Positions 1 through 10,038 of a stretch of 64,000 nt of DNA are shown in pieces. The position numbers and the translations under genes are program-made. The DNA is from Paroedura picta (lineage: Eukaryota; Chordata; Lepidosauria; Squamata; Gekkonidae): the NCBI RefSeq assembly GCF_049243985.1, contig NC_135384.1:14504501-14568500 (forward strand), read 5' to 3'. The first letter of the stretch is position 1, and the number at the start of each line of letters is the position of its first letter. The notes under the pieces are model-generated. The model was not told the origin of the DNA. It did no database searches and saw nothing but the letters and a program-made list of their open reading frames with translations.

Positions 1-420
1 CAGCTCCCCTTCATAATGCACGTGTCAAAAGTGTGGGATAATGATATAGCTAATGGTTTGGACAAGTTTGGACTCTGTCAGAAACTCGGTGCCTAAAGAT
101 CTAAATTTTGAAAAGCAGTTTAGACCCTCCTGTATCACAATTATGCATTGGCATAAAAAAGAGTTTTTACCATTTCTGATCCTGCCAAAAATTATTCAGG
201 CCTAATCTGGAATGGATGAATACCCCTTCACCTTTTCAGATTTGGACAAATTGGATCTACTGAATTCCAAAAGTTTCAGAGAGCATTCACACTGCTGGAG
301 AAGGTCAGGAAGAGAGTGCCTGCAAAACAACTGATCATGACAACTGTGCCTCCTGTTACCTTTAAATTCTCCCCCAAACTTGGGGAAGGATTTAAAGGGA
401 GATGGTGGCATACTTGTCAT
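1..420 (-). other. Gene A intron 5, V2R-paralogous non-coding sequence
   Basis: Resembles 34841-35260 (gene D) and 52735 onward (gene E), both just beyond exon 6. It shows that gene A continues to the left. No exon lies in it. Confidence 0.75.
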
Positions 421-787
421 TATCAGCTGGTTGGTATGTTACTCTAACTTTAAATGCTTCCCCAGGAGGAAATGGGCAAGAAGCAAGGATTCTCACCCCT
501 TATGTGGATGTTCCACATAAGGGTCGAGAATCATTATCAGTTGATTTTTCTGTGGGGTGTTGATTTAAGGCTATGATTGATATCCAAGTAAAAAGAAGTT
601 GCAAATTCTTTATTGGGTATTTTTGTGGTGTTTTATGCCCTGCTAATATTCCCAGAATTGCAGAAGAGATTGTGTTTAATTCTATGCCATGGAAACCTGA
701 ATTTTCGTATCTCCAAGTGACAGAAAAACAGAGCTTCCAAATTATTACTTCCAGTTCTACAAGAAGGTTCCCCAACATGCCTCTTAC

Positions 788-914
788 CCTTCTGCTCAGA
801 GATCATCCCTTCTGGACAGGGAGTACAATCATAGCAGCAAAATTTATTTCCCTCCTTCTTAGTCTTACTGTAGCCAGGCTGGCATAGGTCATTACAGACA
901 GAAATGGGAAGCAC
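788..914 (-). CDS. Gene A exon 5 (cysteine-rich linker)
   Basis: 127 nt. Acceptor follows GGACAG at 915-920 and donor GTAAGAG is at 781-787. It reads [17 protein letters not shown] and continues to FCCYDC and [10 protein letters not shown]. This is most of the NCD3G nine-cysteine region that couples ligand domain to membrane domain. Confidence 0.9.
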
Positions 915-3900
915 CTGTCCATGAATACAATGTTAGGAACATGATGATAAATAAAGATACAGACTGCTTGACAGAAGTTCCATTGCTATAACAACTTTCT
1001 TAGCAAGAGGAAGGTAAACAATGAACTGCTGAACTGAAAAACTGGCTCAATTGAGAAATTTGAAAAATCAGATTTTGTATTTTCTTCCTTTACTTTATGG
1101 CTTTGATATTGGGATTACAATTGATGATCACAGATACAAAAAAGATCCCCAGTGGTGATCAGAAAAACTTCATCTGCTCAAAAAAAACCCTGATTACTGC
1201 TGACTTATTTTTAAAAATAAAGCTGTTATCAGTAAATTTATTCTTTGATATGGTAGAAGTACCTGCAAGTTACACCAACCACTAAGCTGCTCTTGGTGGT
1301 TGGTATAACTTGCAAGTACTTGGCAAATAGATATGGCTAAGGTGAATCTCACCCGAATAGCTTTTAAGGGAAGATTTGTTTCTTGTTTTATGTTTCAACT
1401 AAAGATGTGAACAAATTGATTCACATTCATAATGAATTTGGCTGTCAACCCAGGTTAACAAGAGATGACCAACGGATATTAACCAGTGGTTGAGCTTGGG
1501 TCTGAAACTTTCAACCCTAGAAACAGAGCAGGGTAGTCTGCCCTCATAATTTAGTTCTGAATACCTCTGAGGTAAGAGCATTTTGTGGTGCAGGGTGGTA
1601 AGGCAGCCAGCATGCTGTCTGAAGGTCTGACCATGAGGCTGGGAGTTCAATCCCAGCAGCCGGCTCAAGGTTGACTCGGCCTTCAGTCCTTCCGAAGTTG
1701 GTAAAATGAGTACCCAGCTTGCTGGGGTGTAAAATGGTAATGACTGGGAAAGCGAATGGCAAACCACCCTGTATTGAGTCTGCCAAGAACACGCTAGAGG
1801 GCGTCACCCCAAGGGTCAGACATGACTCGGTGCTTACAAAGGGGATACTTAAAAAACAAACAAACATTTGGCTCTTCCCTTTTCAAGACAGGGAGAAGAA
1901 CCATCTGCCAAAAAGCCATTTCAGGATGTCAGCAGGTGGGAGTGTATGCCAGCCTTTAAGAATGAAATGCCTGTACACCATTTCAGGGATTGATTTTATA
2001 TTGCCTGTGTTCAGTTATTTGGCAAGGGAATCCCAAACCAGATCCATACAGGAATTTTCTAGTTCATGCCCATCTCTTGTAACTAAAAATATAATCTAAA
2101 ATAACAAAATAATTATAACCCTAGCTATCAACTGCAAGAGAGAACTGCAATTTATATTTATATATCACTAATAGGGATAGCAATAAAAATGAACTTGAAG
2201 AATTTCTTCAAACATTCCAAAAAAACCCCGGACTTGTATTGGCAGAATGTTTCAAGATAAATTCAAAGTGGAATAAATATAGTAACTTTTAAAGAGCACA
2301 GTGGTGAGAATCACATAGATAAAAGAAGTCTGATTGCAACTCCCCCCCCCCCCATCATTTTCAAAAGAAGGAATCTGGTTTCTCACAAAAGAAGAAATTG
2401 AGTTGAGAAAATCTAACACCAGTCTCTTTTTCTCACCTGGTTAAAGCTTCGATGCCAAACAATGTTGTCCTCTACCAGAGTCAGCTCTTTTCCTGAAGGG
2501 ATGTGAGGATCCAGTTGTCCTACTTTCACTCTAGCAAAGGACCCATTTGAGAAGGTAACCCAATTGGTAAGATCAAAAATGGTAACTAATTCTCCATCTT
2601 GATTAAACTTCAGGGTTTCTCCGACACTGTTGTTGAACAAGATTCTCCTTAAAAAGTTGTGTAACTAGATTACAGAAGAAAATAAATCAGAAAGCAGTTC
2701 AAATTTTGGAATGTTTGCAGCCTGGTTATAAAAGATTCACACCACACAAACACAAAGAGAAATCATGTTGGTGGCATGATAGACTATGTAAAGTAGAAGG
2801 AGAAAGAAAATAATTCCATCTATCTGCAATGACCGGATTGATTAATTGCTGTACCTGCCATGGCTGTATATGCTCAACATCCAGCCTCCCATCTTTTACC
2901 AGTCCTCTGCATATGGATTTATGTCTGTGAGCATACTGCAAAGCATGGGCCACAGCATAGACAGCATTGTACACATTGTAGCTTTGGCCAGTCATCTGCA
3001 TTTCAAACAAAGGGCCAGGAAGGTGCTCCAGTTTCTCCTTCCCACTGCAGGTTTTCTTCATATCATCTTGTTCATGTGTCAATGAACAGCTGAATGCTTG
3101 CTCCCAAAAGTTCTGAAAGAAACCATCTCCTGCATACCAGGAAGGTCCTATGGTCTGAAGGAATTCCTGGAATCCCGGGGGCTGATTGGAATGGACTGTA
3201 AAGGACAGGGCACCATCGAGGGAATCTGTATCTAAAATCCTTTGGATAGAATATGACTCAAAGTCCCAGTGTGATGTAATTATCCACACTTTACACAAAG
3301 GAGGCAATAAAAAAACAGGAGCTAGATAAAGTATGAACCTTAGAACCATCATGGTGGGAGGTTCTCCATGCACAAAAAATACATTGGTTTTTCTGTCCAT
3401 AAGAAATGGGTACTGTTCAACCTGTTTTAGTATCAACTCCACCATCTCTCTTATGTAAGCCACTTTGATTAATTTATGTGTGAATGCAAGACAAATTCTA
3501 TTTTCAGAGAGAATAGGTAATATTCTTTGCACAAATTGGCTTCCATTTTCATCATCCATAGCCAGGAGCCCAATCCAAGTCCACCCAAAATGATTAAGTA
3601 ACTGTACAACTCCCCTGTACTGATGGGTGTCATCAGGTACCATCTGATATAGGGAAGAAAATTGTTGTTTGTCCCCCTGTGCAAGGGAAAATGTCCCATG
3701 AGTGAGCTGAAAGAAAACATATTGAGAAACTTTCATAGTAATGAAATCAGAATTTTCAAAGATATGCTGGAATTCTTTTGTGCCAACCCCCACCCCCCAT
3801 GCTTAGAGCTTACTTGAGGTGTCTTGTAGATGTTCAAGATTGAGGCCATATGAGCAGAGGTTTCAGACAAAAGCCCTCCTATGATAGCTATGACTTTTTG

Positions 3901-6546
3901 CCTATTATCACAGCTGAAATTAAGGACCAATTTCTGCTGCGGAGAAAGTAAGCTGAGGGTGGCTTTAAACGTCATCCTTCCAAGGCTGTAGCTGTTGAGG
4001 ATGTAGATACCCAAACTGACATTTGGTAAGAAGTTCGGATTCTCATTCAGCTCTTGTACAGCAAAAGCCAAGGCCAAAATGTGCTGGTAGTTTTTGGTTA
4101 CTGACCTATAAAGAGGATATTTAGGAAAGCAAACAAAACTGCATTTACAGTGTTCATCCTTACAGCTGATATCCCAATATATGAATTGGTTACTTTAGCT
4201 ATGCCTTTACCAACCACTTTTTCCCCCTAAATGCACACTTTATACTGTATTTCATACTGTAGACAGGTAATGGATATTGACTGAACATTTTCTGTTTCTG
4301 TTGTCTTCTTTGCCATTGCTGAGGATGCCATTTTTATATTTGTTTGATTTTATATGGCATCATTGTCATCTGTTTTGGTCATTTTTTATATGACTTTGGT
4401 CTTTTTCAGTTTATTTACATGCCCGCCATGAGCACATCATTCACTAATTTATTTGAAGTGGTATGAAGCTGGCAGAGTTCAAACAATGTAAGAGAGATAA
4501 ACGTTTAAAGCGTCAAGTGCTTTGAAATATATAAAAAGAAATTTCTACAAATTGGAATCAGTAAATTAAAATCTATGATGTCTACAAGCCAATTTGCATT
4601 TATAACTCAATGGAAATGGTGTCAGTACAGATTTTTGGATTTTTTTTTTGAGTTATTCAGATTGACAAAGTAGCAATGAGAGGATAATAGTTAATTTTCA
4701 AAGACAGGAGATTGAGCATGTCAAGCTGGTTGACTAAAGTGTGATAGGTGATGAGACTGTAAAACCCCAACCCAATGGGGAACAGTTTCAATTGTCAGCT
4801 GATATGAGAAGTGGTCATTGACAGAGAAACTTTCGTGGTGGAAACTTTCCTATAGAAACGCTGAGGGTCAGACACGACTGAACGGATGACATCATCATCA
4901 TGAGAAGTGTCCAATCAAGATATTTAGGCTTGCCTTTAAACTAACTTACAAGCTCCAGTAAGCCTTGACTCAATTCAGTCAAAAATGGACAAGGCTCATA
5001 ATCAAATTTTTGAGTGCATTACTAGATCCATCTGTTGTCACAGCAGTCAGAGAGCAGCCAATTGAAGAGTCATGGAAAATACAGGTAAATATACCAGAAT
5101 ATCCAAACACTTGTGATTATCTGCTGCTTCTAGATAGAGAACAGATGCATCTTGGTGGTCTAAAATTGTAAACAGAAGACATGGTTTCTATATTGGAACC
5201 AAAGGCTTTGATCAATATGACCGTTTATGCACTGGGAACTTCACTGCCCCAGCTTCCATGCAAGAACAAAAATCGGAGGTGGATGAGGTGCATTGGGCCA
5301 AATGCTCCCCCATGTGGGTGCAGGAAGAGGTGGGGTAATCTGCCACGACTAAAACTCCAGCCTGCAGTCCGGCATGAAACCTCCAGTGCATAAACGGTCT
5401 ATAAGAACCTTCTATTGGAGTTGGGTTGCAATTGTTGCCGGAAGTCCTATAAAGAGAGGACTATTTGTGATTTGTGATTCACAAATAGAATTGAAAAATG
5501 TATAGAATTTGAGAGGAATAATTAGGAATAATGAACAAAGGTTTGTTACAAATACAAATATTAAATTTTCATATATGGAACCACCCAAAAAAATGTGAAT
5601 GTGCAATTTGATCTGGAAACTTGCAAGTTTATGTCCCCTTCTTGAAATCTGCCACATCATTTGGTATATTCTCACACTTATTTATAACAACAGAAAAAAA
5701 GCAGAGGGAGGTTATTTTAGTAGGCTGAAGCACGTTCTTAATTCCAAATGATTATTTAAAACAATGTGAATAATATCCATGTTTCTGGCTTTTTAAACTT
5801 CTTTCTCCTATCATTTTGTTGTTCAAATCAACCACAATAAATGGAAATCAATAGCTCACTGGAATAATATTTTCCCATTTAAAAGAAAATCTATTGTTCC
5901 TTATGCATTGCATGAGTAGAACGGTTCGAGTACATTGCAGAAATATACCTCTGTATGTGTCTTTGGGTCACTCATATCATCTCAGCCTAATTAACCTCTC
6001 AGAGGGGCAGTAAGGATAAGAGGGAAGAGAGAAGAGCAATGCAAGCTAATTTAGGGAGAAAGGGGGGGTGGTCCCTGAAGCAAATAAAATCATAAAATCA
6101 TAGAATCATAGAATCATAGAGTTGGAAGGGGCCACACAGGCCATCTAGTCCAACCCCCTGCTCAACACAAGATCAGCCCTAAGCATCCTAAAGCATCCAA
6201 GAAAAGTGTGTATCCAACCTTTGCTTGAAGACTGCCAGTGAATGGAATGAAAACTCAACCTGTGGTTTCTTACTCACTGCCTGACTACAATGATCAGATT
6301 CAGTTAAACAAAGTGAAACAATCCTTACATAGGTTCATCAACCAGCGTATGTACCGGGTGTTCTAGGAAAGATGGAGGGTTATTGAAATACATAACTTGA
6401 GTAGTGATCCCACCAATAAGAAGGTCCCCAGGCTGATGAAAGTTGTAAGGAATGGGAAATGGGTCATCATATGTGGAGCAAATAATGGAAGCCATCCAAC
6501 ATGCTATATGACAGGGCAGCACAAGCAGCATCAGTAACATAAGCAT
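788..6546 (-). CDS. V2R gene A: type-2 vomeronasal receptor, exons 1-5 (3' end off window)
   Basis: Family C (class 3) GPCR of the V2R family, expected in vomeronasal sensory neurons. It has a large extracellular Venus-flytrap ligand domain, a cysteine-rich linker and, off the window, a 7-TM exon. Exons on the minus strand: 6329-6546, 3814-4105, 2855-3706, 2437-2664, 788-914. All are open and join in frame (exon 1/2 split codon ATG giving [12 protein letters not shown]; the 2/3, 3/4 and 4/5 junctions are phase 0). Family landmarks are DPFPIP in exon 1, YKTPQ closing exon 2, MVPDDT and WDFES in exon 3, FNNSVGET in exon 4 and CPEGM in exon 5. Bases 1-420 resemble the intron just beyond exon 6 of genes D and E, so exon 6 should start about 110 bases left of the window. 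The start is uncertain: the upstream ATG used by B, C and D is absent, so I use the ATG at 6546, just before the hydrophobic signal segment. Confidence 0.88.
1575..1850 (+). mobile_element. Sauria-type SINE
   Basis: In gene A intron 4. It has a tRNA-like head (TGTGGTGCAGGGTGGTAAGG, B-box-like GAGTTCAATCCC), a body, and the BovB-like 3' end CAGACATGACTCGGTGC. The hexamer tail is nearly lost. Confidence 0.88.
2437..2664 (-). CDS. Gene A exon 4
   Basis: 228 nt, phase 0 at both ends, donor GTGAGA at 2431-2436. It reads from [16 protein letters not shown] to VWHRSFNQ, the membrane-proximal part of the ligand domain. Confidence 0.9.
2855..3706 (-). CDS. Gene A exon 3 (ligand-binding core)
   Basis: 852 nt (284 codons) between acceptor TTTCAG and donor GTACAG. 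It starts LTHGTFSLAQ and ends IQPWQ. It is the largest part of the Venus-flytrap domain. It differs from its paralogues at several conserved sites (HLPGPL and DMKKTCSG) but stays open. Confidence 0.92.
3814..4105 (-). CDS. Gene A exon 2
   Basis: 292 nt. The first base completes a codon begun in exon 1, then [14 protein letters not shown] follows and the exon ends YKTPQ before donor GTAAGC. The acceptor is TTTATAG, slightly weaker than the TTTGCAG of the paralogues. Confidence 0.9.
5219..5399. mobile_element. MITE, 181 bp, TIR GACCGTTTATGCACTGG, TSD TAT
   Basis: Ends GACCGTTTATGCACTGG and CCAGTGCATAAACGGTC are a perfect 17-bp inverted repeat, flanked by TAT at 5216-5218 and 5400-5402. It is in gene A intron 1. 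The TIR resembles that of the two longer MITEs (TTATGCAC shared), so a common transposase is likely. Confidence 0.88.
6089..6243 (-). mobile_element. CR1 LINE, 3' end fragment
   Basis: Contains the repeated AGAATCATAG terminus and the 3' UTR motif GAGTTGGAAGGGGCCACACA. It lies in gene A intron 1, about 85 bases from exon 1. Confidence 0.9.
6329..6546 (-). CDS. Gene A exon 1 (signal peptide)
   Basis: Donor GTAAGG at 6323-6328. From the ATG at 6546 it reads MLMLLMLLVLPC, a plausible signal peptide, then DPFPIPYNFHQPGD and [11 protein letters not shown]. The frame stays open upstream to 6612 but without an ATG. The paralogues start 17-18 codons earlier. Confidence 0.75.
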
Positions 6547-6612
6547 CTTGATGACAAGGTTCTCTTCCAGCCACAGGCTACTACCACTATCTTTTCCACC
6601 GTACTGTATCAC

Positions 6613-7571
6613 ATCAGTTTTGCCACTTCATTCCTCATGTGACTGATGACTTCTTTGGTTCCTTAGTTCAAAACCTGAAATAGAAGGAAGTCTCTTCTTG
6701 CTGTTCCTGTATTACAATTCATAATTGTTATTCATATCATATTATTGTATTGAAGTACCAAATATATGGAAAAGAATATAAATTTAAACATTTCTGCTCA
6801 GTTTATGAGTTGAGGGGGAAAAATCTATCAAATATATTATGAAATCTATTGTTTCCTTTTTTTAAGAAACAATATATGAGGGCAACAGTTGAAGGAAACC
6901 TATCAAAAATAGACTGGGAAAGGGGAATGCAGTCAATTATCTGAGCCCTCTTTAATTTGAGGCACAGAAGTCATCCTTTTTGTACAACTTAAATAAAGTT
7001 GTTATTACTTACCTTTCTAATGCCTTCAGGAAATCAATTGCAAATGAGGAAGAAACCAGTCATTTTGACAATTTGGCTGGAGATAATTGCATCTCACTGA
7101 GGACTGCTTCTGTGCCCCACACTTACTATCCGGTAAACTAGATGTGTAGACAGAAGGATTTGTTGTCTCCAAAGTTCTAACAGGACAGCTGATTTCTTTG
7201 TTTTGCTAAAATGGTGAAGAATGATCTGAGCCATGCAGATTCTGACAAAATGTGGGCCTTATTAATGGTAGTTTACCTTTCCTGCCGCTTCTGCTTTTTC
7301 TTTGTGATTTTGTGTGTATATAACAATCAATAATGTATTGATGTGATAAACTTGTAGTACCCAGACACAGTTACCTTGTCTTAAAATACTAGACCTCACA
7401 TGTAAATAAATAAATTTAGGAGCAGAAGCCAATTACTTACAGGGGGTATACTGTACAGAAATGATCCTGGCCAGATTTTAAAAGGAGCAATAATTGTTTT
7501 TTGAAAAATGAACAGAAGATAACGTAGTGGTGCTATTATTATCTTCCTGTTTTATTCCATGATTTGTATAA
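6613..7571. other. A-B spacer, upstream region of gene A
   Basis: AT-rich. It shares blocks with the regions upstream of genes B, C and D (for example AAGGAAACCTA, TAATTGC with CCCCACTGAGGACTGCTT, and TAGTGCCCAGACACAGTTACC in variants). No gene or clear promoter motif was recognised. These shared blocks mark the duplicated unit. Confidence 0.6.
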
Positions 7572-7848
7572 AAGAAGAAGAGTTGGTTCTTATATGCCGC
7601 TTTTCTCTACCCAAAGGAGTCTCAAAGCGGCTTATAGTCGCCTTCCCTTTCCTTTCCCCACAACAGACACCCTGTGAGGTGGGTGAGGCTGAGAGAGCCC
7701 TGATATCACTGCTCGATTAGAATAGTTTTATCAGCGCCTTGGTGAGCCCAATGTCACCCAGCTGGCTGCATGTGCGGGAGTGCAAAAACGAACCTGGCAT
7801 GCCAGATTAGAAGTCCGCACTCCTAACCACTACACCAAACTGGTTCTC
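7572..7848 (-). mobile_element. tRNA-headed CORE/MIR-like SINE (squamate)
   Basis: Reverse copy in the A-B spacer. On the minus strand it starts AACCAGTTTGGTGTAGTGG with a B-box-like motif, has a core with CTGTTGTGGGG, and ends AAGCGGCATATAAGAACC with an AGAAG-rich tail. I do not know its formal family name. Confidence 0.85.
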
Positions 7849-8017
7849 CTACTTAATTGCATTAAACAGTTGTGTAGCCATCTGGGTTTAGTCAGTACAA
7901 AGGCATTTACTGAATTGATGGAGATTCACCTAGAATCAAGTTTATAATTTGCTGGCATCTCTGTCTACAACCCATACAACTAAATGAATGTATTATTCCT
8001 CTCCACCCCCCATTCCA

Positions 8018-8041
8018 CCCCCCCCCACACACACACACACA
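8018..8041. repeat. C-run and (CA)n simple repeat
   Basis: CCCCCCCC followed by about eight CA units, between two SINEs. Confidence 0.9.
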
Positions 8042-8126
8042 CTTGGGGAAGAAGGTGGTTCAAAACTGATTTAGCTATTTAAGATTTAATTATTATTTCT
8101 TAAGAAAATTAAAACCTAATAATTAG

Positions 8127-8321
8127 TGTGTTGGGAGTGCAGACTTCTAATCTGGCATGCCAGGTTCCTTTCTGCGCTCCCCCAGCTGGGTGACCTTGGG
8201 CTCGCCACAGCACTGATAAAACTGTTCTGACCGGGCACTGATATCAGGGCTCTCTCAGCCTCACCCACCCCACAGGGTGTCTGTTGTGGGGAGAGGAAAG
8301 GGAAGGTGAATGTAAGCCACC
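8127..8321 (+). mobile_element. tRNA-headed CORE/MIR-like SINE, 3' truncated
   Basis: Plus-strand copy lacking the final 60-70 bases; it runs directly into a GC-rich segment of other origin at 8322. Confidence 0.8.
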
Positions 8322-8580
8322 ACACCCTCACCACCTCACCTCCACTCTCCTCTGGCCCATTTGACCCCCAGGAGCCATGCAGGTAGCTCCTGGGGCTCAC
8401 CTGGGCTGACACTCTTCTCTCCAGTGGGGTGGGGGGCAGGGAATCCCTGTCCCAATGCAGCCGAGCCCTGGGAGCCCTGTATGTGAGTCCCTGCACCCTC
8501 CCCGCCTTGCCTCCACTCTCCACTACTGGCTGATGGCAATGCCACTCAGGAGCCACTGCCCACAGATGGCCCTGCAACAA
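8322..8580. repeat. GC-rich imperfect dimer
   Basis: Two diverged copies of a roughly 130-bp unit (CACCACCTCACCTCCACTCT near 8330 and CCGCCTTGCCTCCACTCTCC near 8500, each followed by CAGGAGCCA-type sequence). It follows a truncated SINE directly. No coding signal. Confidence 0.45.
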
Positions 8581-9139
8581 GGATGTGTTGGAAAGATGGA
8601 AGAAGACAATGGCACGATACCTCCAGCTAACTGAACAATGCTTATTATTAATTGACTGATTATATTATGACCTTATTTGGTATATTTTATGATCATTGTA
8701 TAAAAATCTATGCCTAGGGAAGCTGGAACGCTGGATTGTGGAAATGACGCACAGTACCAACTTATAATTGCTGCAGTCATTAAAATTATATATTGGAAGA
8801 ATTCTCTGACCTGATTTGGATAATTTGGAACTCTAACCTGCAAATTGTGTAAATGAACCAGTTCCTAATAAAGCATAGATTTTAGGGAAGTGTTATCATA
8901 TAGAATACAAAATCCCATAAACTATGCATCTGAGAAAAGACTTTCCTCATATTAAGATGATGACAACTGAAACAGGCAATTTTCCTCCTGTGTTTAATTT
9001 GCACTGCCACTATGTGATTGAAGTAGATTTCCAACGGGTGACATAAGAAAAGGAAGAAATAAATAAAAGTACCTTTATTCTTTATGGTCATCAACATTCA
9101 ACACAAATTTTGGTTTCAAGAAAAAAATGACTGATATTT

Positions 9140-10038
9140 TCACATTTTCCTAATCATTTGCTCCCGAATGTTCATCTCTGGCCTCAGCAGAATGATGTAG
9201 CATTTTGGGAAAAATATGCAACCTAATAAGCCAGCACCAGAGGACAAGATAGAGAAGATCTCCACAGCTACCATGGATTTTCCTTTTGAACTCAAGTAAG
9301 TTGGAATAAAGGAAAACCAAACACTGCAAAAGACCAACATACTGAAAGTGATGAACTTGGCTTCATTGAAACTGCCAGGTAACTTCCTGGCAAGAAAAGC
9401 TACTGTGAAGCTGACACTGGCCAGAAAGCTCAGATAGCCAAAGACAGAGTAAAACATGGTAGCAGAACCCTCATTACATTCCAGGATGATACTCTTGGGT
9501 TGTGAATGCATATTCATTTGTGGGAAGGGAGGGGAAATACATACCCAAAGAATACAAATCACTGCTTGAATTAAGGATCCAGAAAGAACAATGGAATGAG
9601 CCAGTTTTTTACCCACCCATTTCCTCATGTTGGACCCTGGTTTGGTGGCCATGAAGGCCAGAACCACAGTGATGGTTTTTGCTAACACACTGGAAAGAGC
9701 TACAGAGAAGATGAGTCCAAAAGTAGTCTGACGCAGAAGGCAGGTCACCTTCTCTGGCACACCAATGAACAGCATAGAGCTGAGGAAGGAAAACAGGAGT
9801 GAGAGTAGGAGAATGTACGTGAGGCTTCGATTGTTGGCTTTAACAATGGGAGTGTTCTTGTATTTCATGAAGGCTCCAAGAACCAAAGCTGTGAGCAGAG
9901 AGAAAGATACAGCCAAGATAACTAAGATGGTCCCTAAAGTCTCTTTGTACGCAAGGTAAGTTGTGACCTTGGGAATGCATTTATCATGGCCTTCACTGGG
10001 GTAGTGATCATCTGGACATTTGACACAGGCATCCATAT
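9140..10038 (-). CDS. Gene B exon 6 (7-TM domain and stop)
   Basis: 899 nt. Acceptor TTTCAG, then AT-ATG-GAT joins the last G of exon 5 as an Asp codon. It encodes the last cysteines (CVKCPDD), seven hydrophobic segments, the family motif [11 protein letters not shown] and [11 protein letters not shown], ending IRKM. Confidence 0.95.

Noticed and set aside
2846-3093. Open frames on the plus strand opposite V2R exon 3 (also near 13888, 27315, 38978 and 59601)
   Set aside because: They recur opposite each paralogue because the exon sequence is conserved, and they have no independent coding signal.
4838-4905. Possible BovB or Sauria SINE tail (GAGGGTCAGACACGACTGAA and TCATCATCAT)
   Set aside because: Only about 40 bases match and no body or target duplication could be seen, so it was not listed as an element.
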